Below are positions 12,417 to 22,619 of a stretch of DNA of 64,000 nucleotides, piece by piece. A model generated the notes under the pieces. That model saw only the letters and a list, made by a program, of their open reading frames with translations, was not told where the DNA came from and did not search any database. The stretch covers positions 66,187,374 to 66,251,373 of the forward strand of contig NC_087065.1 in the NCBI RefSeq assembly GCF_963678635.1, read 5' to 3'. A program made the translations under genes and the position numbers. The stretch's first letter is position 1. Every line of letters starts with the position of its first letter. This DNA comes from Symsagittifera roscoffensis. Its lineage: Eukaryota; Xenacoelomorpha; Acoela; Convolutidae.

Positions 12417-12804
12417 AGTAGTATATGTTGGGGCAGTTCAGCCGGGGGGTGAGGACCCCCATGTATTAACAAGGCTATAGAGTATCCGGTCCTCACCCTA
12501 TGTATTAACATAGGCTATAGATTTCCCAATGTATTAAGATAGGGAATAGGTTTCCCAATGTATTAAGATACGAGGATTCAGATGGTAAGATGGTAAGTTT
12601 CAGAAAAATTTTCGGCGCCCGAATTTCCCATGTATAGATTTCCCTATGTCTAAGAAATTCTTTGTAGGGAATTAAGAACTCATTAGGGAATAGGATTCCT
12701 AATGTATTACGATGGTAGGTTTCAGATGGTAAGATGGTAAAGTTTCAGATGGTAAGTTTCATAGAAAAATTTGGCACCCGCGTTTTTTGGAGCTCGATTT
12801 AGCC
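12417..12804 (+). repeat. Left terminal inverted repeat of the Polinton
   Basis: Starts AGTAGTATATGTTGGGGCAG and matches the reverse complement of the right end up to GGAGCTCGATTTAGCC. It contains subterminal repeats such as CCAATGTATTAAGATA, TATGTATTAACATAGGCTAT and GATGGTAAGTTTCA, which may be protein binding or replication signals. It differs from the right copy by a shorter G tract after position 12440 and by scattered substitutions. Confidence 0.92.
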
Positions 12805-12958
12805 AATTTTCCAGATTGTAAAAGTCTTCCTAATCAAAAAACAACATACTGTTAACCCAAACGTAGCGTTTAAAAAGAGTTTTTTCAAAAAAAAAAGGTT
12901 AGTTACAGAGAAAATGTATTAATTCACAGCATCGTATACAATTTTACTACAAAATCTC

Positions 12959-15900
12959 TTACAAGTTTAGAGGTTTAGTATGTATTCCATCACATTCAAC
13001 TTCCCGTTTAGGGTAAAAATAGCTCAGTCCTTTTTTAGTTTGTTCATAAGTTGCGACTGCATGGTTAATCGTTTTAAATCCTCTATTCGTTGACTTCAAG
13101 TTCACTGCCTCGTCCAGTACTTGTCGATACTTTGCCATTGGTCCATCTCCAGAGTCTTCTAATGCACGTTTGTTCAGACCTTTACTGCTAAACTTATACT
13201 TTTGACTTTTACTATCGTAACAGCAATAGGTTTTACTACACAGGCATAACATTTCGGTGCATCTGAACTCCTCCTTGAACAATCCTGGTTCTCTCTTGTC
13301 ATGTTTCTTATGTTTAGAACAGCAAGTACGGGGAAAAGAGTTGTTTTTTGCATCTGCTCTGAAATCGTCTCGACAGTCCTTGCTTCGCCTTTCAGTCCAT
13401 TCTGCTCGCTTGCTGGGAAGGATACAATCATCTAAATCTTCTTCTGTCAAAGCCAAATAGAGGGAATCTGTATCCATTTCGAGTTCTTCGAATTTGTTGA
13501 CATCGCAAAATTCATCAAAAAAGTTATAATACAACTCAAACATTCTCAACTTGGCATACTGTAGTATAAAAAATCCTACTATAATTGGTTCACGATGCTC
13601 TATAGTAGATTTAACAAGTTCCACTTCGTACAAATCTTTAGCTACGATATTAAGTCTCTTGAAGAATTGGTTATTGATAGCTTTGTGGGTTTTTTCGTCT
13701 CCAAGGTATTTTGTCATTGTATGTTTTGATCTGTCCATTATTTGATAGCCGTAGGAACTGTTTCCTAGAAGCTTCATTGTTTCGGCTACTACGCCAGATA
13801 ATGGATTTTCATCGCCTGCTCGCCTAGCATCAACAACAGACTGAACAAACCTGATGAATACTTTATGCGATGTGTATTGTACAAAACGATGAATTTTTGT
13901 ACACTGTAGTCCTAGATTCAAGTAAAAATTGAAAAGTGGTGTGGTAAGTGTTCCGTTGGTCAGTTTGAAGCTCGATATCAACATTCTTTGCGATTGTTTT
14001 AACAAATCGTTTTCTTCCGCATATGTCTTCATATATTCACCAGTATCGTTTCTGGAAACATCAATATTTTTGAAAATAGGTGGGAAATTGGAAAATTTTG
14101 CTTTAAGCTCATCTGGAACACTCAGATCGCATTGCACATAGCCGAACAGTTTTTCATTTCTAATGTTTTGCACTAGTGAATTGGCAGAAAGAGGTCTTTT
14201 GAAGGGAAAGTGAGTTCTAACGTGATTTTTCACGTCTACATTGTTTTTAAATTGATCCCACCAGCTACACTCCCTAATTGCTTCTATAGAGTATCCTTTT
14301 TCTCGAATGTAGTCTTTTCGAAGTTCATCCATTTCTCTTTTCTTGGTTCCTCGTTTGATATCATCATCAGTTAGGCTTGGTCTAGTTTCTTGACAAGGAC
14401 AAAAATGGTAATAACAACCCATTGCTTCAAAGACAGTCTTACAATGGTTGCAATAACCATCAACACTAAAGCAATCAATTTTTTTCTGTTTTCCTGTAGT
14501 GTAGTAACTCTCAATTTTACATTCAGTTCTGGTTGCTTGAAAGTTTGACATGACCATATTTTCAAACGTTCGAACTCGATTTTGCCTTGCCTTGAATTTT
14601 TGTGTTTCTTCATCGTAGTCCCATCTCGTATACAAACCTGTGGGCATATCCTGACACATAGAATAAGGATAGAGTTGACTAGCATCAATTCCAACGATTG
14701 ATTTACACAATTTTTTTGGTTTTCGAATAAAGGTTTCATTTGCTACTGTTTTCCTTGTGAAAGCAATTGAGGGACCACCGGTCATATATTCCCGTATTTT
14801 TTCAAGCAAGTCACTATCACTCAAAAAGAATCGGTAAAACTTATAGTCGGTTGATTTGTGTAGACAGATGTTGGCTAGATTCGGTAGTGTGCAGCCGAGC
14901 TTTAACATATCTATCCCTTTGTCATGATAAAATTCAATCATTTTCTGCATAGCATCAAGGGTAGGAACAACATCTTTGTTGTTATACCACCGTAGAAAAT
15001 CGCGAAATGTTGTCATCTTTTCCTGTTCCCAGATAGATTTAAGGTAGTTGTAGTTTTCCAATCCCGTAGCTGGTTTGGTTTTGAGACCGAGTTTTTTCAA
15101 GGCTTGCTCTTCAGTTATCCCAGTGTTAAGAAGTTTTTGATAATCATCAAACTCTTTATCGAGAGGGTTACTATTCTTCAGTTTGCTGTAGAAGTCATCA
15201 TACGAGGGTAGTTATTGTTCATCAAGCTTGTTCGGAGTATCAAACTACTCGTATGGAAAGTATCCTTTCAGCTCAGTGGCTTTGTAAGCTTTTAGAAAAG
15301 AGTCTAAGGTAGTAGCTCCACCCAAAAACTTCATAACGTCCAGAAGCTGAACATCTCCAAATTTGAAGGAAACAAGTCGTTTGCTTTCTTGATAACTGAT
15401 GGTTCAATTTCTTTTTCCTTGATAAGGTAGGGAATGAGGTATGATATAATGAGGTTTATATCATACCGACCACTGTTGAATCCAAATACTGGTAGAGTAT
15501 TGGTGTATCTCTCTAGATGTTGCATCAAATCAATCAATTGATTTTTTTGAACCCTGAGAAAGTTAGTGGATGCGTCTGTTTCTTCCTCATTCTCGATACA
15601 TTCATCTTCGTACTCTCTTGCTTCAATCTTGTTAAAACTAACTCGTTCATTAAGTATGCTGAAAGTTGTGTGTAATCGCTTTTTGATGTTATTTTCAATT
15701 TCCAGAAACTTTGATCGCATTTCGGTTTTATTTTTTTCTGCTAACAACTCCAAGTTTGCCACAAAGTCAATAATGAGGGATTGTGGATCTTTGTCACACA
15801 AAAAAATGGGTTTGTCAAGCAAATTGGATGAAATTGACACTGATATGGGTTCATGCTTCCCGATCCAAGTTATTGATTCGGTTGGTTTCAATTCTTCGGA

Positions 15901-17307
15901 TGGCACGCAAATTGATTCAAAGTCAGAAATAGCGACATTTTTGAGTAAGGTTTGTTCTTTTGTGTACTCAATATTGAACCCATCCAGTTTTTCAAATAAC
16001 GTCTCTCGTAGAGTATAAACATTTTTGGGGTAAATGTTTTTGATTCGATCTTTGCATCGTAGGAGATGCTTGTTGAAGTGGTCTGCTTTGTGGAAAAATG
16101 TATCGCAAGTTGGGCATCGGAAGCATTAGAAGAAGTTGTCGATGTTATTGACGTAAATAATGTGGTTGTTGTATCGTAGAATTTTCACTGTGTTCTCATA
16201 TTTACCGATACTTCTCCGAGCTAATTCTCCCTCGAAGTCTCCATCTTCAATGTTTATATCGTAGATAAAGATGTTTTTCTCTACTACATCTTCAACTACT
16301 GGTAGATTATCCATCGAAACTCCACGAAACTGTTTCGGATTACAACCCGATTTCTCCAGAAAATCGTTAAAAATCTTGGAAGTGGATGTTTCAAGACCAG
16401 TTGTTCCATGTAAATGAACTGCAAGCGCTCGAAACAAACACAAATTGTCATTGTATGGTTGTTTTGTGTCTTGATTCGAAATCAAACAATTAACATGGTT
16501 ATTCCTCAGAAGTGGTTCGGGAATCACAGAATCTGGACATCCCATAGATACATTTTTCAGTAAGGCTGCAAAAATGGTTACATTAGTGATCAGCTTGAAT
16601 CGCCATTTCGTATTTTGTCTCTCTTGTGTACAAATTTCAAGGATATCTTGCTCATTGACCTTGTTCTGTATAGTTGTCAAGTCTGCTTTAGTACAAAGTA
16701 GTATAGATTTATCAAAGAGTGTGTTTTTTTCATGAGCGTAGAAATAACTATATTTGCTTGTTTCTATATTACGTAACACAAATCCCAAGGCAATGTTGAT
16801 TTTAGCTGCACAATCAAGTTTTTCAAAGACTTGATCCAGTTTTTCATTAATTAGATTAGGATCTAGTTTTGAAAGGTGAAAATTGAATACTTTGTGGCGT
16901 CCATTTTCCATCTCAGTATCTGTCAAGAAGTGTTGACAGGCATTCAACTCATCACGTAGCTGATCACTATCCTCCTCGTTTTCCAAGATTTTATTCAAAT
17001 CAGCAACAGAATCGCTCGTTTTTCTAGCTTTCATTCCGTGATCCTTCTTGAGATGATGTTGAAGTGAATAATAGCTTGGAAATTCTTTCTCACACAATAC
17101 ACACTTTGTTGACTTTGGGTTTGACTTTACGTGCTTCTTGCTCGTATGGAAAATCATTTCTTGCTGGTTGTAAGTACAATAATTACATTCCGGATAAGAA
17201 ATAACTCCTCGCACACAACTCTTGCGATGTCGAGCCGCATTGGCTCTCCTGTACTCTTTACCACAATCCTCGCATTTCACTTTCTCATTTCTATTCAGCG
17301 ATGGCAT
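12959..17307 (-). pseudogene. polB: Protein-primed DNA polymerase B (pPolB), broken
   Basis: This is the replicative polymerase of Polintons, which starts DNA synthesis from a protein primer. The gene begins at an ATG at 17307. Zinc fingers come first (CEDCGKEYRRANAARHRKSC, CNYC...H...H, CVLC...H...H), then a region with DNLCLFRALAVHLHG that resembles an OTU-like peptidase site, then another zinc finger. Exonuclease motifs SDFES and FGFNSGRYD lie at about 15925 and 15460. Polymerase motif A DASQLYP is at about 14670, motif B KLLGNSSYG at about 13760, and motif C DTDS at about 13470. Damage: TAA at 16126-16128, a frameshift near 15345, TAG and TAA in the stretch 15205-15245. Without these the frame would be about 1,450 codons. 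Exonuclease and catalytic motifs look intact, so the loss seems recent. Confidence 0.93.
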
Positions 17308-17619
17308 CTAAAACATGGGAGAAATTTTAAGTCTCAATATAAAGCTGTTAGTACTTGGTACATATCAAATTGGGAGATTTAAAATGTTCCAAAAAATTAA
17401 TCAAAAAAATTTTAACTTACTTTGAATTGTTAAAAATATTTGAAATTTTTTTCAAGTAGTTATACAAAGTATAGAACAGTTGCTTTTAACGTAAAAGAAA
17501 ATCAGAATGAAATGAGTTTTTTTTTGCTTTTTGTTAGAGAAAATCAACCAATCAGAATTCAGAATTTTCTAAAATTGAATTGTTTATAATTTTTAAAAAA
17601 CATAATCAATACTTGAAAA
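17308..17619. promoter_or_regulatory. Divergent intergenic region
   Basis: 312 bp between the minus-strand polymerase start and the plus-strand ORF at 17620. It is very AT-rich, with an inverted CCAAT box (CAACCAATCAGAATTC at about 17546). The same ATTGG/CCAAT theme is strongly repeated at 18211-18390. It is probably the promoter for both directions. Confidence 0.45.
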
Positions 17620-18000
17620 ATGTCTATCAAAAAACATTTGAGCTTCCTCGAGTTACCTTATAAGAAAAAAGAAAAAGAAAGTTTTAAACTTACGGCTGAA
17701 TTACACCTCACAAGGAAAGAAATTTTGTTTATTCTCGAGAATTTGAAATTGATCAAAAAGTCGTACGATAATATATCAAAAACTCTTTTTATCCCCTATT
17801 CAAAACCCAAACTTGTAAAAACACCTCAGCAAAGTTCTTTATTCCTTCATTTCTTTAAAGATTATCAAAGTTCAAAATCCTGCTTGATTCGGTTTGGAAT
17901 CAGATTTTCAGAAGTCTGCTTTGAAAAATTCGTCAACTTTGAGCTATCCTCCCAAATTTACATAAAAATTAAAGAACTTGACTATCTACTTAAAAATTAG
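17620..18000 (+). CDS. Hypothetical Polinton protein, 126 aa
   Basis: An intact frame with an ATG start, Lys- and Leu-rich, with no transmembrane segment and no domain I recognise. It begins MSIKKHLSFLELPYKKKEKE. The segment LTRKEILFILENLKLIKKSY could be a helix-turn-helix-like region, but that is speculation. It faces away from PolB across a 312-bp promoter region, where other Polintons often carry poorly conserved early genes. It is one of the few undamaged frames in the element. Confidence 0.5.
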   Translation: MSIKKHLSFLELPYKKKEKESFKLTAELHLTRKEILFILENLKLIKKSYDNISKTLFIPYSKPKLVKTPQQSSLFLHFFKDYQSSKSCLIRFGIRFSEVCFEKFVNFELSSQIYIKIKELDYLLKN

Positions 18001-18059
18001 CAATTTCTCATTGATTACATACAAAAAATTCAATTAACTTGATAAAAAAAGTTGCAGAG

Positions 18060-18200
18060 ATGTTACTTTTCTTAATTTTCTTTCTTTTGTTACTTATATC
18101 AGCAATATTTCTTATTTTTACTGCAAACAACTTTTGGTCATTTATTTTTGCAATTGCTTTTGTGTATATTTTTACTTATTTGGAAGGTTTAAGTCCTTAA
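18060..18200 (+). CDS. Small two-helix membrane protein, 46 aa
   Basis: ATG at 18060, TAA at 18198-18200. Almost the whole protein is hydrophobic: a first helix MLLFLIFFLLLLISAIFLIF, a short polar break TANN, then a second helix FWSFIFAIAFVYIFTYL and a polar tail. It lies 59 bp after the 126-aa ORF in the same direction. A small hydrophobic protein in this place could be a holin-like or virion membrane protein, but nothing in the sequence proves a role. Confidence 0.5.
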   Translation: MLLFLIFFLLLLISAIFLIFTANNFWSFIFAIAFVYIFTYLEGLSP

Positions 18201-18208
18201 AAGCGTCT

Positions 18209-18392
18209 TCTGATTGGATACGACAATTAGAACAAAAATGAATGTTTTTGTGATTGGAAACGACAAAATCCAAAATGGTGCTTTGTTTCTGATTGGATAC
18301 GACTTTTATCCAAGACTCCCATAAAAGGAAGCTGAAATCTGATTGGACACGACTAAAATCCAAATGAGGAAAATCAATTCTGATTGGTTAAA
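18209..18392 (+). promoter_or_regulatory. Array of five CTGATTGG (reverse CCAAT) boxes
   Basis: The phrase TGATTGGATACGAC or a close variant occurs at 18211, 18251, 18290, 18340 and, shortened to TGATTGG, at 18381. Spacing is about 40-50 bp. CTGATTGG is the reverse of the CCAATCAG core bound by NF-Y, and the ATACGAC extension is also conserved in three to four copies. The array sits just upstream of the gene at 18574 and is probably its promoter or an enhancer. Confidence 0.6.
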
Positions 18393-18573
18393 CCCACACA
18401 GTCGAATTGAAGGTACCCCTAACTCCTAACTAAAAATCATTTTATTTTCAACTTAACTACCGTCAACTACCTCCTCTCTCAGCTCTAAATATCTTAATTT
18501 CAACTTATCTTCCGTCATTACCCTCTCTCAACTCTTTCTTATTTTTACTCTTATACTCAATTTATTGCTCAAA

Positions 18574-19063
18574 ATGATCTTCTCAGAGCAAAATAGAAAC
18601 CTCATGTACTCTGTAGAATTTTCGCCTGATCTAACACAAATTCAAGTGCGAGAAACAGTCTCTGGAGTTTTTCTGGCACGAATGGAAATTCCCAATCTAA
18701 GTCTGTTACATGGTGGAAGTGATGCGAAGAGATTTCAACGAACATCATATGATGCAAGTTCCCATCACAGAGAACCAACTTGGAACAATGCAAATGATGG
18801 GGGAAGTTTCTGATCATGTCGGAAGGAACTATCCCGAGATTCCGGACTCAAGATTTGTGGCTCAACCAGTCGACGAGTTCCTCTTTCCTTGGGAGGAGGA
18901 AGGATCAGTCGAAAACCCCATCACAATAGATGAAGATGAGGGATTCTCAGAAAAAATGACGCGTCCAGTTCCACGACAACTACCAGCAATGGAACCTCGT
19001 CCAGCTCTGCGTTCTATAGAGAACCTCCAGAACTCTTCTGCTGCTCGACAGCTCTTTGAATAA
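18574..19063 (+). pseudogene. Hypothetical acidic Polinton protein, frameshifted
   Basis: Frame one starts at ATG 18574 (MIFSEQNRNLMYSVEFSPDL) and stops at 18813. Frame two is open from 18710 to 19063 and ends with an acidic, proline-rich tail (DEFLFPWEEE, ITIDEDEG, TRPVPRQLPAMEPRP). The overlap at about 18710-18813 and the matching composition suggest one gene with a single frameshift. Two overlapping genes are also possible. It is preceded by the five-box CCAAT array and a short leader. I do not recognise a domain. The acidic disordered tail would fit a regulatory or DNA-mimic protein, as inference only. Confidence 0.45.
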
Positions 19064-19299
19064 ACGTTTTTGTAAATAAAGGTTGTTTGGTTTTGACTTC
19101 GTTTTCTGTAATTAATTTCTTCAATTTCACTTTAGTTATGAGAATAGATGAGAGGTTCAAGGTAAGCCATTGAAAACAATTAGAAGTTAGTTAAGTGCTC
19201 CGAACTCGCATACATGTTAAAAAATTCGGAAAAACACTAGAAAAACTGTACACAAGTAAAAAGATAGCTAATTGATATTGCATCTTGTACACACTTTTA

Positions 19300-19680
19300 G
19301 CCTTTTGTAGAAAAAATTGAAACACTTTTCGCATTTTGTCGAAAAAAAAGTAAAACACTTTTCGCATTTTGTCGAAAAAATTGAAACACTTTTCGCATTT
19401 TATCGAAAAAAGTAAAACACTTTTCGCATTTTGTCGAAAAGATTGGAACACTTTTCGCATTTTACCGAAAAAAAGAAAAAAAAACAATTTTCGCATTTTG
19501 TCGAAAAAATTGAATCACTTTTCGCATTTTATCGAAAAAAGTAAAACATTTTTCGCATCTCCTCAAAAAAGTTGAAACACTTTTCGTATTATGTCAAAAA
19601 ATTGAAACTTTTTTTACAACTTGTTTAAAAAATTGAAATGTTTTCTTGCAACTTTTTGAAAATCAAAACAAATATTACAT
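19300..19680 (+). repeat. Minisatellite, unit about 30 bp
   Basis: About ten degenerate copies of a unit like ACACTTTTCGCATTTTGTCG followed by an A run and TTGAA. Within each unit TTTTCG and CGAAAA form an inverted repeat around CATTTTGT, so each can fold into a short hairpin. Copies decay toward the right end. It lies between the ends of two converging genes. Confidence 0.85.
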
Positions 19681-19791
19681 CTTTCTTAAATCTTTGAAAT
19701 TTTTTTGTGCAAAGGTTTTTGACAACGGTGATTTTTTTTTTCGGTAATTAATGTTAATTTTGTAAATATATGAGAGAAAATAGATGGAATA

Positions 19792-20391
19792 TCAGAAGTT
19801 TTTTGTTGAAAAAATGACATGATCACTATTTACAAATCCATAACCATCAATAAAACAGTCAATTATTTTTAACAAATTGTGTTCATATTTTGAGTTTTGT
19901 ACTTTACGAATTCTTTCTAGAAAAGCTGAACCAATAGTTTGTGTGGAAGCTAGTTTCTGGTTAAAACATAAATAGTGACGTTTGAATTTTTTGCGTAACA
20001 GTCTTTTCTTTGCAACACTTGGCATTTTTTCTGCTCCTTTCCATTTCAAATTGTGATGAACAGCGCGATCAAGTTGATTGAAAACTTCGCCAGTTGATGA
20101 AATAACATTCGAGTAAAATCTGTGTTTGTACAGAGTGTAAAGACAATTGATAATTTGGTAAGTGAAATGAAAGTTACCCAATCGTTGTAAAACTTGATCG
20201 AAAGATGAAACAATCAGAAGTATGTGGAACTTAGAATTTTCCAAAGAACAGTAAGAATTGTGGGTAGAGACACAAAAAATATTGGTTACTATATATTTTT
20301 CGTAAAAATCACTGGAAACGGAAATAAATAGCGATTTTTGACAATACTCTGAATAAAAGCTGGGAAGAGCTTGACACATAGCTGCAGCCAT
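19792..20391 (-). CDS. Hypothetical Polinton protein, 199 aa
   Basis: Minus-strand frame; the first ATG is at 20391 (MAAAMCQALPSFYSEYCQKS). The middle is rich in Cys, Tyr and Phe. A strongly basic stretch, KKRLLRKKFKRH, lies near residue 135. I do not recognise the family. It is undamaged and stands alone on the minus strand within the plus-strand gene row, between the minisatellite and the next plus gene, with which it would share a short divergent promoter (20392-20605). Confidence 0.45.
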   Translation of the reverse strand: MAAAMCQALPSFYSEYCQKSLFISVSSDFYEKYIVTNIFCVSTHNSYCSLENSKFHILLIVSSFDQVLQRLGNFHFTYQIINCLYTLYKHRFYSNVISSTGEVFNQLDRAVHHNLKWKGAEKMPSVAKKRLLRKKFKRHYLCFNQKLASTQTIGSAFLERIRKVQNSKYEHNLLKIIDCFIDGYGFVNSDHVIFSTKNF

Positions 20392-20605
20392 CTGGAACAA
20401 TGATTTTTGCTGAAAATTGTGGATTTATATAGGAACACTAACACCTACACAGTTCCATATTTGGAAATTTCCCTCAAAAATTCCAATTATAGTTCTATTT
20501 CCTTTTATGGTTCAGTGAATGACTCATATTGTTTACTTTCAATTTCGCTTAATCTCAAATTCATTTGTCTCGTTTCTCTACATCTGATCAGTCTGTTCTT
20601 CAAAA

Positions 20606-21144
20606 ATGTACTCAAGAAAAGACACAAGTCCCAATTACATTGAAGTCTCAAAAAATCAAACAAGAATTGGGAGATTTGCTTGGTCCCAAAAATCCTACAA
20701 ATGGAAATTTTATTTTGAACCCTGCTTTCAACTATTCAAGAAAAATGAGTTGGGACAACTCGAAAAAAGACAGCAAGTCTATCTTGGTGAAAAAAAGGAG
20801 AAGCAATCTCAGCAATTAGAAATACTGTTATTCACGATGCTGAAAACCTTGGAATCGTTCCTCTATTGGAACTCACATCTGACAAAGAGTCAACTATGGA
20901 TCAGGAGCTTGCCAACTTCAAAAAAGTGTATGACATAGCAACATACAATAGAAGACAAGTTTGTGTCACGATCAAGAAGTACAATATTAACAAACCTCCC
21001 TACATTCAGAGTCGACTGTTCACCGCAAAAGAGAATGAAGCAAGGAAACAAGTTGCCTATGTCAACCATTCTTTGAAGGAATTCAAAGAACTGTCCCAAA
21101 TTTTGGGAGACTTTATGTTTGTTGAGAACTGTAATGTACAATAA
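20606..21144 (+). pseudogene. Hypothetical Polinton protein, frameshift in an A7 run
   Basis: The first frame starts at ATG 20606 and runs through KWKFYFEPCFQLFKK. Coding continues in another frame (20866-21144; DQELANFKKVYDIATYNRRQ, later YIQSRLFTAKENEARKQVAY). The switch lies at the A7 run 20790-20796. Since other genes of this copy have plain indels, a mutation is the simplest reading. A programmed slip in the run cannot be excluded. About 178 codons in all. No domain recognised. Confidence 0.5.
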
Positions 21145-21227
21145 TTTGTGTTATTTATGTTTTTTGTCTTGTAATTTAACTATTTATCCTCAAAATCATT
21201 TTTCATTTAGTATTGGCGTTGAACAGT

Positions 21228-21656
21228 ATGATTTGGAATATTGGTTTTTCAAGAAATTTACTCTTAAAACTTCACAATAAATTGGGACTTTTTCATTTTG
21301 TTCTAGAAGAAAAGTCCCAAAAAATTTCACTAACAATTATAGAATCACAAAATTTACCAAACTTGCAGAATTTGGACGTAGACTCACAAATATCTCCCTT
21401 TGAGTGGACTCTGCATAATGGTAGAAGAAAAATTCACATAGGATACCGATCTGATACCAAAAAAATACATCTTGTAGAATATCGTAGAAATGGAAATCAA
21501 TGGAAAAATATTCAATCTTTACAACTACAAAGAGAAGAATATGATAAATTAATTGATATGCTTCTTTCATTACTAGGTTATGTAGAGACCTTCAAAAAAT
21601 CTTGTATCATTATTGACGAATGTACTGTAGAAAATGAACGTACAGAAATTGATTGA
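21228..21656 (+). CDS. Hypothetical protein, possibly PC4-like ssDNA-binding
   Basis: ATG at 21228, stop at 21656; overlaps the next gene by about 23 bp. The segment GRRKIHIGYRSDTKKIHLVE, then YRRNGNQWKNIQSLQLQREE and YDKLIDML, has the strand-turn-strand, basic patch and closing helix of the transcription coactivator PC4 family, which binds single-stranded DNA. A binding protein would suit protein-primed strand-displacement replication. This is a pattern impression without a database search. The frame is intact. Confidence 0.45.
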   Translation: MIWNIGFSRNLLLKLHNKLGLFHFVLEEKSQKISLTIIESQNLPNLQNLDVDSQISPFEWTLHNGRRKIHIGYRSDTKKIHLVEYRRNGNQWKNIQSLQLQREEYDKLIDMLLSLLGYVETFKKSCIIIDECTVENERTEID

Positions 21657-22039
21657 AATTCTAAGAGTTTTTGAGATTATTAGGCAAGATTTCTCATCAA
21701 ATACAAAAAGAAAAAATTTATTTCTTTGTACCTGTATTGTTTTGGATCCGGACATAAATTTAAAAGAAATGGACCAAAAATTTCCTTTTGGAGGACTAAT
21801 TGGATACGGAAATTCCTGTATGGATTACTTTTTTGCAAACTCCAAACTTTTTAGACTACATGCAATTCTACATGACTCTGCTGGATCTGTGAAATCTATT
21901 ACAAAACAAAGGTCCTGGGTATTGTTATGTTGCACCTAGTCTCGTCAGTTCATGCTTTCTTGGTCACGTGATTGGATTATTTTTCTGTTTATATGTTAAA
22001 ATATTTGCTTCATCAGTATATGCATTGTTTGATTGTTAA
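21634..22039 (+). pseudogene. Conserved Polinton small protein with His-Asp motif, frameshifted
   Basis: Starts at ATG 21634, overlapping the previous gene. The protein has PFGGLIGYGNSCMDYFFANS followed by HAILHDSAG. A glycine loop followed by HD is reminiscent of phospholipase A2 (Ca loop, then HD dyad), as in some capsid-associated enzymes, but cysteine spacing and a following Tyr are not clear. Coding switches frame near 21905 and then runs to a TAA at 22037-22039, through a hydrophobic stretch (LGHVIGLFFCLYVKIF) that may be membrane-bound. The enzyme idea is weak. That it is a real, broken gene is likely. Confidence 0.5.
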
Positions 22040-22080
22040 TCATTTTTAACAAAAAAACTCGAGAGAAATCAGTTAACAGA

Positions 22081-22551
22081 ATGAGTCTAGTTGTTTTGGA
22101 TATTGAATGTATCGAAAGCAATATAGTGAAAGAATTAGGAGTTTATTAAGATGGACAAGCAGAAGGATATTCCTTTCTTCCTCCCAAAAAATTCAAACCA
22201 ACATCCCAATCTTTTTGGTGTACACAGCACCTTCATGGAATCAATTCGAGCAGTAGTTACGAAAAATATACTGAACTTGAAAAAATATTGAAAAATCTAG
22301 AAGCCACAGACACGGAAATTTTTGCAAAAAGTTATGAAAAATGTAAGATTCTATCAGAACTTTTGGAAACAAAGATTATTAAGTTGGATGACTACGCTTG
22401 CCCTAAAGATCAGTTTTTGATATTCAAAGATGAAGAATATGATTGGAGGTGTAGCAACTACCCATTTCGTCATGCAAAAACTCTTCACTGTGCAGAAAGA
22501 AAAGCATTTGCATACGGAACATGGACTCGATGTTTTTTTAACAAATTGTAA
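22081..22551 (+). pseudogene. DEDD-exonuclease-like Polinton protein, one in-frame stop
   Basis: ATG at 22081. The start MSLVVLDIECIESNIVKELG carries a D-x-E as in motif I of DEDD nucleases, then LPPKKFKPTSQSFW, LHGI, and later EIFAKSYEKCKIL and LDDYACPK. The last Asp-rich segment could be a distal acidic motif. A TAA at 22147-22149 cuts the frame after 22 codons. The rest is open to 22551. A canonical short intron (22548-22619) would join its end in frame to the membrane protein that follows. The family assignment is an inference from motif layout. Confidence 0.5.
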
Positions 22552-22619
22552 ATTATATTATTCTTAATGTACTACCATTTTCAAAATTTAATTAAATTTC
22601 ATTGTTATCTTTTTTTTAG
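22548..22619 (+). other. Candidate 72-bp intron joining two ORFs
   Basis: GTAAATTATATT donor and TTTTTTTTAG acceptor. Splicing removes the stop at 22549-22551 and keeps phase, so the exonuclease-like ORF would read into the membrane-protein ORF. The alternative is two separate genes with trans-splicing at the acceptor. Confidence 0.5.

Noticed and set aside
18209-18392. CRISPR-like array (regularly spaced repeats)
   Set aside because: Repeats are only 7-14 bp, spacers are unequal, and the host is eukaryotic; a promoter box array fits better.
19191-19575. ORFs on both strands across the minisatellite
   Set aside because: They are translations of a repeated 30-bp unit whose period keeps frames open; no start context or domain.
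20786-20800. Programmed frameshift at the A7 run
   Set aside because: Neighbouring genes carry ordinary indels in similar runs (for example the T7 run at 24522), so mutation or base-calling error is simpler. Kept only as an alternative.
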